DNA of 64,000 nucleotides from Ciona intestinalis (lineage: Eukaryota; Chordata; Ascidiacea; Phlebobranchia; Cionidae). The first letter of the stretch is position 1, and each line of letters starts with the position of its first letter. The notes under the pieces were generated by a model. That model did no database searches, had not been told where the DNA came from, and saw only the letters and a list, made by a program, of their open reading frames with translations. Positions 51,499-63,528 of the stretch are shown here, piece by piece. Location: the NCBI RefSeq assembly GCF_000224145.3, contig NC_020168.2, positions 6,092,887 through 6,156,886 on the forward strand, given 5' to 3'. The translations under genes and the position numbers were made by a program.

Positions 51499-53357
51499 GA
51501 AGCACCCGTCTGTATACCTAGTCGGATACGACAAAACTCGCGATCGAATTATGTTCGTGGCTTATTTGTAGCGTCTAAAGAAAAGGCAGTCAGATGATCA
51601 ACTTTTGTTTTCTTCATGTCATGTATAACTTATCACGAGACTCCCTTTTGTCGGGCCGGTATTAATTTCTGGTACACAATGAGAAACTTAGATAAAGTTA
51701 CAGTCCCTCAGAATGCTACCGCGTCCTATTCGTATTGTTAAATTCTATTCATATTATCAGAATATATTACTTTTGAATTCGTGGGCTTACAATATTCGGG
51801 GTGAACTATGCCACACCGTAAAAATCGCAGATGTGGGCACTGAGTATTTTTTTGTACACACCACTGAAATAATTTTAATGATTTACGGTTTTGTTGTATT
51901 TTTATCCTGATAATCCATCAAAAAACGATGTCATTTTCCAGCCTTTGACAATTCGTAAAACAGAAGTTCTTCTAAAGTCTAAACACTTGATCGCAAAAAC
52001 TATAGATGAGAACATTTATCAAGCTAAAAAATGTGATATAACTTATTGAAGTCGATCGCAGGTTAGAAAAGAAAAACGGCATGGTGATAAGTGAAGTGCA
52101 TTATCTCTTTAAAGCACCTGCGCTGTTAAATTATTAGTCCAGCTAAAGTTGTGCGCAGTTACGATAACAATTTGAATTCCTGAAAGAAAACGCGGTATGT
52201 TTGAAATGTTCATAACGACGATGATCAATGTTTTTCTGTCAACATATCAGCTACTGCTAAAGACGCTTTTAGTATGTTTAACTTTGTTTTTTTCTTGAAC
52301 TGTAAAAAACACGACCAACCAATTCCCGATATTATTTGCCGATCCAAGCGAAACAACAGCAGCAAAAAAAGCCACAAGCGCCTACCACGTTACAGGAGTG
52401 CCAAACGAGTAATGTTTCATCTTGGCATTCGTCGATTGCATCCGCACTACACAAAATAGAGGAAATCCACACAGCCTTGAAACAGGAGCAGTTGAATTAG
52501 GTTTAAACTGACAGTCAGCTATCTAACAATTCCGTATTGTTCATGCGATAAACCAAAACTAAATCAAGAACAAAAATCAGTTTTTAGTTCTTGCAGTTGC
52601 AATCAAGTTGCTTGTAATCTGCCTTATAAGAAAGCTTGGTTTTCTGATATATAAATAGCTGGATCTGGTATACTGGGGTTTCTAATACAGGAACATCCAG
52701 TATTTTTATCAATCCTCATTTACAACCTGCCATTATTTCCTAAGCACACAAAGATTATCAATCTTTCTATATGTGTACTGTATACCCTAACTACTAATGT
52801 ACTGGAAGCAAATACTTCTCTTAAGTTAGATTGAAACTGATCAATTATTATCGCCAATTCCATCCTGGCAAGAAAAAAGTTTGGGTTACACTTAACAGCA
52901 AAATGGACAAGTGCTTTACATTATTATTTTTTAATCATTTAAAACTAACAGCACATAAAGCAGTATTAATGTGTAATTACTGATAAAACTGTGGGCATAA
53001 TAAAATATATATTTCGATATGTATAGTTAAAGTTTAAAATATTTTTAAATGAAACTTGTATATTACTCACAGTAAAAAAGTTTAACATTAAAAGTGCTCC
53101 ATATTAAAATCAATTGCTCCATAAAGTTAAAGTAAACAAACAAGGTGAAATACTTTCAACATAACATAATTGCTTATTCATATGAATATCACTAAAAACT
53201 AAATAAAAATTCTTTCAGAAACAATTTTAAAACAACTAACTACACACTACACTTAAATGCTAAAAAAATTATAAATCAATTCAAAACCGAAAATCATTTT
53301 TTGCAAACAATTGCAATTGCAGAATTTCAATTTTAGTTATGTTCGAACTTCACTCAT
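51499..53357. other. Intergenic region with no supported gene
   Basis: About 1.86 kb. A short basic open stretch (about 52274-52459) has no ATG-supported exon structure or recognised homology. The right part is very AT-rich and probably includes the SERP1 3' UTR. No repeat family recognised. Confidence 0.4.
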
Positions 53358-53977
53358 TTACTCCTTTGTGAATGATAGAAAGAACATAAGGTATATTGAA
53401 GCAAGAAGTACAAAGATTGCCAGCAATACCAACAGAACTTCCTAAAATAACATTTGCCAATAACTTTAGGAAAGACACTCAACTTGGCTAGCAGTAGGCG
53501 CTGACTATGATTATTATTTTTGTGGGAAGTTGAAACATTTGTCATTTTATTCAAAAAACATTTTTTCGAATATTTTTGTATGTGTCGAATAAAAAATACT
53601 AGTTGAAATGTAACTAAATCTATCTGTTACATGAACATCTTAGCTGTATAAAGTAAAAAGAAATAAAAAAAAAGTTAATAAAAGTCAGCAGTTAGGCTAG
53701 GTGTACAATTTTTATGCATGGAAATAAATAATAACAAGTAAAAAAAAATTTATGGATAATCGTACCTGAATTCCAATAGCTGACTGCTTTGCATCTGCTG
53801 CATCCTTGACAGACTTTACGGCAACTTTATTTCGCTGATACTCCTGTTTCCCTAAAACACAAAGTATTTAGTTTAAAAAAATATATTTTTTTTAACACAG
53901 AGCTAAGAGAGCTTACCGATGCGTTTCCTATATGTTTCTACGTTACTTCCTCTGTTCAAATTATCCTTTTTAGCCAT
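53358..53977 (-). CDS. SERP1: Stress-associated ER protein 1 (SERP1/RAMP4) orthologue
   Basis: Three exons, 53917-53977, 53766-53851 and 53358-53441, join in frame to 76 residues (human SERP1 66). The N-terminal half is basic and soluble: RGSNVETYRKRIGKQEYQRN, almost the family signature (NIxxRGNV plus KxxxxYPVGPW in others, here closer to SERP). VKDAADAKQSAIGIQ leads into one C-terminal membrane segment (EVLLVLLAIFVLLASIYLMF) with a short tail, FLSFTKE. Like RAMP4 it should be a tail-anchored ER protein bound to the Sec61 translocon, where it stabilises nascent membrane proteins under stress. The start is the first ATG. The family's very small size and high conservation make the call firm. 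Confidence 0.93.
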
Positions 53978-54459
53978 TTTGACTTCAGTTATTAGGTTAC
54001 CGTACTTACTTTGCTCAAACCATTAGAAAGAACCGTCAGAATGCTAGGGTTTTTGATCGTTTTGCATGTAGTTACTCTAAAAACATCATTCGCGTTTGCA
54101 AAACACAGAAAAGTTTGTTGACGTTGCATCACGTTGCGCGTCCAAGCGAAACCAAAATCGATGAGCCGTATCAAACAAAAAACATAAACATCTAATGAAC
54201 ACCAACAAAATTTTTCTACTTTCTCATTACTGTATTTTAATTGTATTAAATGTTTCAGGAATTGAAAAATTTTGACTTTCCCTAAAAAAGTGTTAATGAT
54301 AAAAAACTGCTGCAAATAAGCCGTTTGACGAATATAAAATGGCGTTTGGTAAACGATTCTCGCTTACAATAAATTTTGTATAGTAAGCCATAGAGACGAC
54401 TGTAAAACCGGCTATCGTGTCTTTTTCAGTATAAAGCTTGCTGGTGAGTTGATGCCAGT
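53978..54459. other. Intergenic spacer between the GPCR and SERP1
   Basis: About 480 bases between the GPCR stop and the SERP1 start, same strand. It presumably holds the GPCR 3' UTR and SERP1 promoter. I see no distinct motif. Confidence 0.4.
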
Positions 54460-56715
54460 TTAGCAAAGACGACAGCGTAATCTTAAATTGCTTTTTACAC
54501 ATTTTCGAAAATCCTTGTCGAATAGGCTATACACCACCACGTTGACCAAACTGTTAAAACAAGGAAAAGAAATCAAAACTGTGAAAAAATATAAATTAAA
54601 ACTGTGTTGCATTTTTGCAAAAGAACCATGCTGACCTGTTGCCCATGCTGAGATAAAAGCAAGCTGCGGTTGGTGCAACTATCTCCGCACAGCTCTTTCT
54701 AAGAGTGAAGTATGCGATTGATAGTGCCACGATGGGAACTATAGAAAAGAGAAGGAAATAATTTATAAATACAAATTAACTTATTCCGTGTCTTGGTGTA
54801 TGAAGATTTATAGTAGAGTGGGGAAGACGGGACACCTTTAGCACATAATATCCAAATATCCTGATCGTGTTTTGAACAATTAACAACGGTCTGTGGGAGT
54901 CGTGGGGACACGGTTTTATATTTCTTTGAATATTCTTTGTTTACTGCCAAAGGGAACGAGAAAATAAAATGAAAAGGTGTCCCATCTTCCCCCACCCTAC
55001 TATAAAGTGTTAAAATGGTAGTTTTAAATTAGAGTTTATACTGACTGACGGTGGCTGAAAATCCAAGTTTCATGGTACTTAAATGTACAATCATAGATAA
55101 TTCCTTCTTCATGTTGCTGGCTCTGGCATGGTTGGCCAACCGTTTCGACTTTTTAAACTGTAGGTGTCCAATACACATGGTCGTTGTCAGTATCAACATC
55201 TAGATAAATGCATTGTACAGTAAGGTGGGGGAAGACGGGACACTTTTATCTCTATTTTCTCGTCTCGTTTAGTAGTAAACAAAGAACATTAAAGAAATTA
55301 TAAAACTATATGCTCACGACTCCCATTGACCGTTAGTAATTGTTTGAAACACGATAAGGATATTTATAGGCTAAAGGTGTCCCATCTTCTCCCAACCTAC
55401 TATACATCAGGGTGGGGGCGACAGGACTGTGTTTTAAATAATTAACAACGGTCTAGGACTGTGTTTTAAATAATTAACAGCGGTCTATGAGAGTCGCGAG
55501 GATATACGGTCTTGTTTGAATTTTCTTTGTTTACTATCAAATGCGATGGGAAATCAGAATGAAAATGTGTTCCGTTTTTCCCACCCTATACTGTACTATT
55601 ACACACAGGCTTTTAAATAGAATCTGAATATAATAGGAAGTCCGTTTAACATAATTTTACCGTTAAAACGAAAGGCAGAACTATAAATATTCCCATAAGA
55701 ACAATGACCGAGTCGATATTTTTTCTTGCATCGACTAGGTTGATATACGGATAGTACACAAACAAGCTTGGGAAGTAGTTAAACACAAAGCGTTTCGGAA
55801 ACCACCCTGCAATAAAACAAACTGGTAAAATGCGGAACAAATTTGTAGTTTGTGTTTACGATGAACGATGAGCATAAGCTGACATAGTCGGTTATTCTTT
55901 ATTATCAAAAAGTGATAAATATTTAAAGGTACGTTGATACATCACTGTATCGAAATCATTGTTTTAAATTGTATGATGTATATACGTAAAAAATGTTCAT
56001 TGCTAAGCCGTCTGTCTATATAACAGCAAGGAAATGTATTTACCAGGTACCGAAGCTGTAACGGCTGAAACAATCCAAACGCCAATCAGAACACGATGCA
56101 GTGAAGAGCGACTTTGTAATTTGTAGCTGATTGGCCACTGTATCGCGTACAGACGTTCGCAGCTTAGCAGCAGAAGGTGGTACAATGATGATGTGACAGT
56201 AAAGACAAACACAACAGCACCTATCACAGCAGGTGCGGTGTTCACCACCGATGCTTGGTACTGCACCAACTCAGCAGCAGTCCAGTTAAGAGTTTTCACA
56301 AAGTGATAGACTACCACAGTGAATATATTCAAACCTGTAATGTGCAAATAATTGAATCCTTTATACATAGTTTCTTTGGTCTAGCATTTCAAGTTTATAA
56401 TTTACCTGTTAAAATATCTGCCCCGGCCAATGACGTGCGTATGACGTCAACTTTTGATTGACGTTTTAAGAATCTGGTGCTAATAATTATGATGACGTTT
56501 CCCGCCACTATCATGAATCCAAGTATGAGAAGCAAAGTAATGAAGATAGCTGCATACCGCATGTTACACGCTGGGCAAGCATTCAGAGTCACGTTTTCAC
56601 ATTCAGTGGTGAAATTAGTGGAACAGAAAACAACAGCCATGCAATTAAAATCATATTCAACCTGACCAGCAGTTTGATTACCCATAATCGTTGCAGCGTT
56701 GTATGTGGAATTCAT
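54460..56715 (-). CDS. Orphan class A (rhodopsin-like) G protein-coupled receptor
   Basis: Six exons, 56406-56715, 56044-56334, 55661-55806, 55046-55199, 54636-54738 and 54460-54550, join in frame to 364 residues. The extracellular N-terminus has N-glycosylation sites (NST, NQT, NFT, NVT) and several Cys. TM1 carries GNV (IVAGNVIIII); TM2 has LAGADILTG with the class A Asp. TM3 ends SCERLYAIQWP: the DRY motif is ERL. TM4 has the Trp (VLIGVWIVSAVT). TM6 and TM7 are divergent: TM7 ends NSLVNVVVYSLFDKDFRKC, an NxxxY-like version of NPxxY followed by helix 8 and a Cys-rich tail (LRLRCRLC) that may be palmitoylated. The ligand cannot be named; the layout resembles amine- or adenosine-like orphan receptors but no group is convincing. 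MITEs sit in its introns at 54811-55003 and 55218-55596. Confidence 0.85.
54811..55003. mobile_element. MITE copy in a GPCR intron
   Basis: One of the best-kept copies: left end TAGTAGAGTGGGGAAGACGG, right end TCCCATCTTCCCCCACCCTA. Terminal repeats of about 28 bases and an inside with AACAATTAACAACGGTCTGT and TTCTTTGTTTACTGCC. Confidence 0.9.
55218..55403. mobile_element. MITE copy in a GPCR intron (opposite orientation)
   Basis: Left end AGTAAGGTGGGGGAAGACGG; right end GTCCCATCTTCTCCCAACCT. Inside runs in the opposite direction to 54811-55003 (TAGTAGTAAACAAAGAACAT near the left end). Confidence 0.88.
55407..55596. mobile_element. MITE copy, partial, with internal duplication
   Basis: Left end CAGGGTGGGGGCGACAGGAC directly follows the previous copy. 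An internal block of about 40 bases (GGACTGTGTTTTAAATAATT) is doubled. Right end TTTTTCCCACCCTATACT. Confidence 0.8.
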
Positions 56716-57329
56716 CGCTTTGCTATTAACCTGAAAGCTGTCAACTTTGCTTTTGTTTAATGTCTAGTATTTTGAACTTTTCAGTTTAAATTATTCAACT
56801 CAGCTTCAGCAGCAACTATAAACACAACACTCGTTGAAAATTGCTTTAATCACTAGGTAGTCCGCAGAATGATTAATGAAAGAGTATATACCTATAAATA
56901 ACCGGTTCAAACAACGTGATATTGCTGGTCCGACGAGCTTCGCGACAGCAGAGGAAACTAACTACATTGAATCACATCATAACAATTTTGTGACAATTTT
57001 GTAATTTAACTTTTTTTCGGTCGGATAATTTTGTTGGTAGATTTTGGTGAACCAATTTATATTTCTCGAATAGACACTGAAACCAGTGAGATGCATGATA
57101 TATATTAAATAGGGCACGTTAGCATATTCGATAAGCTGTTTATATGTACAGTATACAAACACGCAAACAAGTCCTATTACAAAACAAACCTAAATTTCTG
57201 ATATACGTTTTAAAAGATAACTTCATTTAGTGTATGAAGAGAACTTGAACGTTTAGGTTTTTATATTCAACCAGATCAATTGAAACTTAAATATTCCATC
57301 GACTGACCAGAAACGTTTTATAAATGTAG
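56716..57329. other. Intergenic spacer between SLC49A3 and the GPCR
   Basis: About 610 bases upstream of the GPCR. Probably includes its promoter. No motif or repeat recognised. Confidence 0.4.
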
Positions 57330-57517
57330 TAAAGCGGGGTAAGATGGGACATCTTTGGCACATAATATCTTGTAAACAATTAACAACGGTCTATGGTCTA
57401 TGAGAAGAGTGAGGATACAGCTTTATAATTCTTTGTTTCTATTTTCTACTACCAAATGTGACGATATATAAGGTGTCCCAAAGATAAGGTGTCCCATCTT
57501 TCCCCACCCTACTGTAT
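57330..57517. mobile_element. MITE copy abutting the SLC49A3 stop codon
   Basis: Left end GTAAAGCGGGGTAAGATGGG; right end TCCCATCTTTCCCCACCCTA then CTGTA, two bases before the stop codon triplet of the SLC49A3-like gene. A 16-base AAGATAAGGTGTCCCA stutter occurs near the right end. Confidence 0.85.
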
Positions 57518-57519
57518 TT

Positions 57520-60500
57520 TTACACGGCAGTTATATTGCTGGTACTACATTGCGAAATGTTGTCACTTATAGCATGTTGTTCTGCTTTCATACGGTGGTA
57601 TTTAGGTCGGAAGAACCCAAGAAGGGCGATGCATAGAATCCCAATGTAGGCCGTGCACACGTACACAGAAACTAAAAAAGATTTCGTGTATTTTAAGTTT
57701 CTTATGTAACCGGAACAAATCTGTTGTATTATTAGCACGTATTGTGTTAATGTATCCGCCCATACATACATACACGGGTATTTATATAGTTTGGATTTGT
57801 TACATACATTTTACACAATGAGTGTATTTAAAAAGTCTAGGTGTGTGACGTGTACACAAAAAGATACAGCTTTTACTGAGTTTAATTTAGCAGTGTAAAC
57901 ACTATAGCCGCACAAGCAAAACTCGGCGGAAACTCTTTCATGTTCTTTGTTTACTATCAAATGGAACGAGAAAATAGAATAAAACCTATTCCTACCCCTT
58001 ACTATACATATGCAAACATTGGTAAACTTGAGATCTGACATTTATACAATGAGCATACAGTACTGTGGGAAAACGGAACACCTTTAACATATTTAACATA
58101 ACGGCCTATAAAAGTCGTGGCGGTACGGCTTTAATTGGTCTAACATATTTAACATAACGGCCTAAAAAAGTCGTGGCGATATGGCTTTAATTGGTCTAAG
58201 TTTACTAATAAATAGAATGCGAAAATAGAATGAAAAGGTATCCCACCTTCGCCCACACTACTATATATTAAGTCTAGGTGAAACTCACCGCTCATATCGT
58301 AAGTTATTGGTTGAACGGCTGCAGTAGCGGTTGCCATGGCAACGGAACTTAACTCAGTAACATCTGAAGGCGTTGTGTATGTCGTTGTTAACACTTCATC
58401 GCTTACGTAATGACATTTTGAGTCATAATAATTGACCTGCTCCGCTGTCATTGGAGATCCGATAGATTGCAGTATGAATATAAGGATGATAGATTGAAGT
58501 TGGCTGTTTGATAGATAACGACTGATTTTAATTAAAACGGTATAAGCGCTACTTCATTTTTAACCGATTAGCGCCTTGATGAATAAAAAAATGTAGCTTG
58601 GTTTATTCTCGCATGGCTGGAAAACGACAGTCGTTTATAAACGGGTGTTTTTTTTCATAAACCTCATGCCAGCTTACTATAGTTACCACGTATATAACTT
58701 TCTGAGTGTGTTTTTTTGTTAGTGTGGCAATTCAGACAATCCAGTAGTAACCATTATCAGTATTGTACATATGACTAAAAAACTAATGGGTCAATCAAAC
58801 GTATAATGCAGTTAATATTAAACAATAATTTTACCCAGAAATCATAATAAGACCAGATGTTGTAGCTGATCCAACAGGATAAGTACATTCCGCGCCCAGT
58901 TCAACACCAATGGGATAAATTCCAAAGGAAAACAAACCGATCCCGGTAATGAGAATGAGAACCAAATACCCCATGTTGTAGTGGAATGTCTATCGGAGGG
59001 AATATAAATTGAATAAACCAGGTGCGGGTGAATGATGAATGTAACTTATTTATCCTCACAAGCACGGCTGGGTAACTATACAGTCGTTACGACACGGGTG
59101 TTCTGCTTAATATACCTCGAGCTGGCGTACGAGTTAACGCGTATTTAGTGGGTGTTTTTTTCTTATTCGATATGCTAATACACAATTAACAACAAACTTG
59201 ATTTTAAAAGCAGAACGTTGAAAAAAAACTAACTATAGTAACTTGGGGTAATAGAAAAATTGGCAAAAGTAAAAGTGTATCTAATGTGCCGCATAAGGAC
59301 CTATCTTATACCTTATCCATATGTATATTAAATAGTATATAGGAAAACACTTACACAGCTAAAAATAATAATTCCAATCGTTGTAATGACGTAACAGACT
59401 TTTACTGTAGATGAAAACTGCTTTGTGATGTCACAGTAGGTTCCTATTATAGCAGCTCCAAGTACACCTGTGCCAGTGAGCACGGCGGAACATACACCGG
59501 CCATGGTCTGTTTAATAAGATTATGGGTTGCCGTTTTGTCGTTTATGAAGTTATAGAATTTATATGGTTAATTATGATTTAAATGATCAAAAACTTCAGT
59601 CGGAGATAAGCACGTGTATATAGTAGGGTAGGGGACGATGGGACACATTTTCGTTCTATTTTCTCGTCCCATCTGTTAGTAAACAAAAAACATTCAAAGA
59701 ATTATAAAACCGTATTTTCACGACTTCTATTGACCGTTGTTAATTGTTTAACACGATCAGGATAATGGGATACTATATGTGCTAAAGGTGTTCCGTCTCT
59801 CTCCACCCTATACTATAGGATAAATTTGTTTGCATACTTTGTATGCCTGTAAAGAGTTGTTCAATTTAAGTTTATGTATATATACACAGTAGGGTCCAGT
59901 ACTTTAAGTATTAAGTATTTTTTTCAAATGCAAACAGTTTTCACTCACGTTGGTGTAACCAAAGGGGCATAAAAGTTGTGCAAGCAACGTGGCGAAAGTT
60001 GAGTAAAGACCGATCCCACCGCCGACCGTGAGAACAAGAATCATGTAATCTTTATTTCGTAGTACTTCCTAAAATCGGTTAATTATTATAAAAATGAAAA
60101 AAATACAACAACAACAAGCGTTACTTTTATTCCTTTCCCAAAAACCTCCTTTTTCGTTTTATCGCCGCCGGCAGAGGGCGGTAAAGGCGGTTCGCCTGAC
60201 GTCATAACACAGGTTGTGTAAACAGCACCAGCTGCTGCGGGTACGGCCATCGTAATGAGCTGTAAAAATCTGATCGATTAAAGATTGTACTATGATGCCA
60301 ATAGTCAGTAAATATAAAATGATCACCCACGAGATTAAGCATGTCTAATTCTCCTGTAGTCGAGCTCACAAATGTCGGCGAAACAAGCCCTGCGATCACT
60401 ACACCGACCGGGTTTGCTGAAAGTAAAGTCCTGAAAATTAGATGCTTCTATAAGGGAGCTTATAAGAGCAACAGACGTATGGTAGGTTGAGGTGAAATGG

Positions 60501-61589
60501 AGTTTTTTTCCTAGCTTTGGCAGATAAATACAGAATATTAAGAAAATTTTATAACTCCAGCCCTGCCAAAAGAGCGTTGTTAATTGACACGTTTAGGAAA
60601 TATGGGGTTTTGGTGCTAACGGTATCCCATTTTACCCCAAATTACCGTATGTATACGCACCCACAGAGGCAAATGTATTAGCGAGAGTTCGCTGGTCGTC
60701 GGCGAACCAAGTTGATGCCGTCTTTGCCGGGGCGTACATGGTAAAAGGCTGACCCAAAGCACAAATAGTCTGCCCGACGAATAATAATGCAATCTTGCCG
60801 GTCGGTGGAATGGATTCAATGACGCTGTAAAGAAAAACATGGGATTGAAAACAACTTTATACCAAATAAAAGGGTGCATCATGCACATAGTTTAGTATAT
60901 ATGTGATCAAAAATAAAATGGTTATCAAATAAAAAACGAAAATTTTGTTCTGAAACGGATATTTGTTTGTGGTAAACAACGAACAGTCACCCGGAGTTCA
61001 ATTTGTGGTGTGAGCAATTTTATTGACCCTTCGCAGTGTTATTTTGCTGCGCCAGGGTATCGTCTGATTGTGATTTGTATTAGGTTACTTATTAATTAAA
61101 ACTGTGAGTTCCGGAAAAACAAATAGGAGTTGGGTCAAAAGGCGATAAAAATGTGACAAAGGCAATAGAAGCTAGAACGCATGCTTCCCCAAAACAAACA
61201 TTATTCGTATTAACCTTATTATACGCAGACCGCCACCAATAGCGGTAAGCCACGCAGAAATAAGAAGGGCTGGTTTCAATCCATATTTCTCAAGTACAAT
61301 AGTCGCAACAGCCCCAACCGGGATTGCCGAGATCATAAAAACGAGCGAGAGCCCGTTCACCGTTGCAAGATCAGTGTTGTAATATTCCACCGTTGGATAT
61401 GGCACCGCAGTAAAAGTAAGCCAAATCTGCAAACATACAGGAGCTTAATTAAATAATCGTAAAAATGCCACAAATACAATGACTTACCAGCGCTCCACTG
61501 AGGTTGCATATTACTACAGAACCTAACACCAACCAACGTTTCGCATACGTTCGGTAATTTTCCTCCAATACACTCTTTTCGTCTTGCAT
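57520..61589 (-). CDS. SLC49A3: Major facilitator transporter, SLC49A3 (MFSD7)-like
   Basis: Ten exons join in frame: 61488-61589, 61215-61426, 60661-60824, 60331-60416, 60125-60259, 59949-60068, 59355-59507, 58835-58989, 58289-58503 and 57520-57671, giving 497 residues (human MFSD7 about 560). The match to MFSD7 is clear along the length: YAKRWLVLGSVV at the start, NGLSLVFMISAIPVGAVATI, AWLTAIGGGLR, GQTICALGQPFTMYAPAKTA, FADDQRTLANTFAS, NPVGVVIAGLVSPTFV, PPLPPSAG in the central loop, and ATTSGLIMISGQLQSIILIF late in the protein. Twelve membrane segments are expected, and the last exon ends with one more hydrophobic stretch and a polar tail (MKAEQHAISDNISQ). SLC49 relatives include the heme/choline carriers FLVCR1/2; the substrate of SLC49A3 is not established. 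Between exons 8 and 9 there are two SINE fragments, or one close by. MITEs lie in three introns and right at the 3' end. Confidence 0.9.
57938..58010. mobile_element. Half MITE copy
   Basis: Only the right half is present: TTCTTTGTTTACTATCAAAT, then GAGAAAATAGAATAAAACC and the end CCTACCCCTTACTATA. In the last SLC49A3 intron. Confidence 0.55.
58056..58265. mobile_element. MITE copy with 62-bp internal duplication
   Basis: Left end CAGTACTGTGGGAAAACGG; right end TATCCCACCTTCGCCCACAC. The inner block from AACATATTTAACATAACGGC to TTTAATTGGTCT is doubled. Close to SLC49A3 exon 9. Confidence 0.75.
58605..58765 (+). mobile_element. Partial SINE copy
   Basis: GCATGGCTGGAAAACGACAG, CATGCCAGCTTACTATAGTT and AATTCAGACAATCCAGTAG follow the order of the SINE body; the tRNA head is missing. 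In an SLC49A3 intron. Confidence 0.6.
59040..59165 (+). mobile_element. Partial SINE copy
   Basis: ACTTATTTATCCTCACAAGC, CAGTCGTTACGACACGGGTG and GCTGGCGTACGAGTTAACGC match the SINE 3' half. In an SLC49A3 intron. Confidence 0.6.
59621..59817. mobile_element. MITE copy in an SLC49A3 intron
   Basis: Left end TAGTAGGGTAGGGGACGATG; right end TTCCGTCTCTCTCCACCCTA. Well-kept inside with TTAGTAAACAAAAAACATTC and GACCGTTGTTAATTG. Confidence 0.88.
60480..60650. mobile_element. MITE copy next to the exon 3 donor of SLC49A3
   Basis: Left end GTAGGTTGAGGTGAAATGG; right end TATCCCATTTTACCCCAAAT. It ends about ten bases from the GTGCGT donor at 60655-60660. Confidence 0.7.
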
Positions 61590-62831
61590 TTTAAAGCCTT
61601 TTTACATTAAATTCTCCTGCGTCTATCTAAACAATAAAATCGTTGTTGGGAACTAAAATCTATTGTCCCCTTTTTTTCTTTCAATTCTGGGCCAACAGCC
61701 AGCTCGTCAGACCGTGCACTCAACATACGCCATGTGTTGTGTAGTCGACTCTGAACAACAAGTGCATTACTATACGTCAATCTCTAGACCCGAAACTCGA
61801 CCGTTCAACTAACGTGTGGTTCACCTGTCGAATCCTTATATTACTCCGGCGGTTTCGAGTAAAAAGAGTTCACGACGAGCTTTTTAACAACAGAATTAAA
61901 ATATTGACACTGCACCGACACGCGGCAGTGCTTAAACAACGTTTAATCATCAATTTAGCTTAAACGAGCACCCCGCAATAACCCTGCGGCGCTAGAAAAC
62001 TTGCAATTAGAAGATACACAAGGAACAATCAAATACGGTTGGGTTTTCTGAATTATGAAAAACTGTTTATTCGGACTAAGCTTTCAAATCCATCAAAAAG
62101 TGTTTACTTTGTAATTTAACGCATACACTGCACTTAACCAACCGTATCCACAAATTATCCACAAAAGTGAAATATTGAGCAAAATAACAGGTTTACATGG
62201 AGTTGTTTAAGTTTTGAGCAGTTGGTCGGAATTTTTATTGATTTTGGAAGCAACATTCAATAACTTAACATCAGCGCCGAAATGATGGGTTTATACCATA
62301 TATGTGGCGCAGTTAGCGTGCTATTTCTATTAGTTAAAAAAAAAAAAACATTGAAATCCTAAACAATGATCGTAAATTTGCCATTTGCTATACACACTTT
62401 TTCATGCAATTGATTTTCAATATTAAAAGTTAAATAATATTAAATACTTGAATTTAGAATTTGGGGCGGATTTTAAAATAATCTCTTACAAAAAGCTGGA
62501 CCTGCGCAATTTTCATATGAACTCACAAATTCATTCTCAGAGGCGAATACTAAAATTAGCAGGAAAACTAAAAATAGCTTCAGCAATTTTCGGGTTTTCT
62601 CCGCCAGCGCAGATATACGATAAGCATAGGCTGTCAGTTCGCGACCTGGATGGCTTCAAATTTCAAAGGGAAATGTGGTTTTCTTTTCAACCAAGTGCGC
62701 CTAAAGGCACCATGGCAAAATATAAACACAACAACCAGATTACGTTATTTCTCATTGCAGTATAGGACACTTTGTTTGCGTTAACACTTCAGAAATCTGC
62801 CATATCATTCGACGTTTTGCAAATCAATATA
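61590..62831. other. Upstream region of SLC49A3 and unique sequence
   Basis: About 1.2 kb. An open stretch at 62448-62765 on the plus strand has no ATG start within its reading range that gives a recognised protein. No repeat seen apart from a short A-run near 62336-62348. Confidence 0.4.
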
Positions 62832-63006
62832 TAGTAGGTCGGGGGAAGATGGGACACCTTTACCAAAAAATATCCAAATAACCTATGGTGTTTTAAAGAA
62901 TTAACAACTGTCCATGGGAGTCGTGAGGATGCGGTTTTATAATTATTTAAGGGTTCTTTGTTTACTACCAAGGGTTGAAAAGGTGTTCCATCTTCTTCTC
63001 GCCCGG
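62832..63006. mobile_element. MITE copy
   Basis: Left end TAGTAGGTCGGGGGAAGATG; right end GGTGTTCCATCTTCTTCTCG, then CCCGG in place of the usual CACCCTA. The right terminal repeat looks damaged. Confidence 0.75.
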
Positions 63007-63052
63007 TTCACGCGTTTGGGGTTACCCTCAAAGTTAGCTCAAGAAAGCTTTG

Positions 63053-63170
63053 TAATTCTTAGTACAGGGTTATATATACATAGACCGTTGTTTATTATTT
63101 AATCGTGATTATAGGATACATTTGTATATTATGTGCTTAAGGTGTCCCAACCTACCCCATGTAGTATTTA
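63053..63170. mobile_element. Half MITE copy
   Basis: AGACCGTTGTTTATTATTTA, then GATACATTTGTATATTATGTG, CTTAAGGTGTCCCAACCTAC and the end CCCATGTAGTA. Only the right half is clear; it follows the previous copy closely. Confidence 0.55.
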
Positions 63171-63528
63171 CTACCTAATATGAGGGGAAAGCATTCTGAT
63201 CGTATGGTATTACGCGTAAAAATTAAACCAAGACAGGTTTGCGTTTTACTCAACGTCAAATACCTATTGTTACATAAACGTTCGTTTCGCTGCACTCGGC
63301 TGTTGTTTGTGTAATAAACCAATGATGTTATTCAACAAAACAACAGTGATATCAAAACAAACGTCAAAAGGAACGTCACATTACGTATTTGAATACGTAG
63401 TACCGTGGTTTTCTGTTCATTTTAAGTGCAGACAAAACAAGGCAGTGCTGGTAAACGAATTTTCCGTTGTATATTGTATAAACGTTGACTCGAATTGTTA
63501 TACATATACAATTGCTAATTGTTATGTA

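Noticed and set aside
51340-51597. Open frame with LKMSHLPPPYYSF repeated
   Set aside because: It is a translation of the duplicated MITE end.
52274-52459. Possible small basic protein on the plus strand
   Set aside because: About 60 residues with no recognised family, splice support or nearby promoter; AT-rich DNA produces such frames by chance.
58149-58451. Separate small gene starting MTAEQVNYY
   Set aside because: The upstream bases continue in frame (LQSIILIFILQSIG) and join exon 8 of SLC49A3 in phase, so this is an internal exon.
62448-62765. 105-codon plus-strand open frame
   Set aside because: No good start codon context, no domain and no sign of flanking exons.
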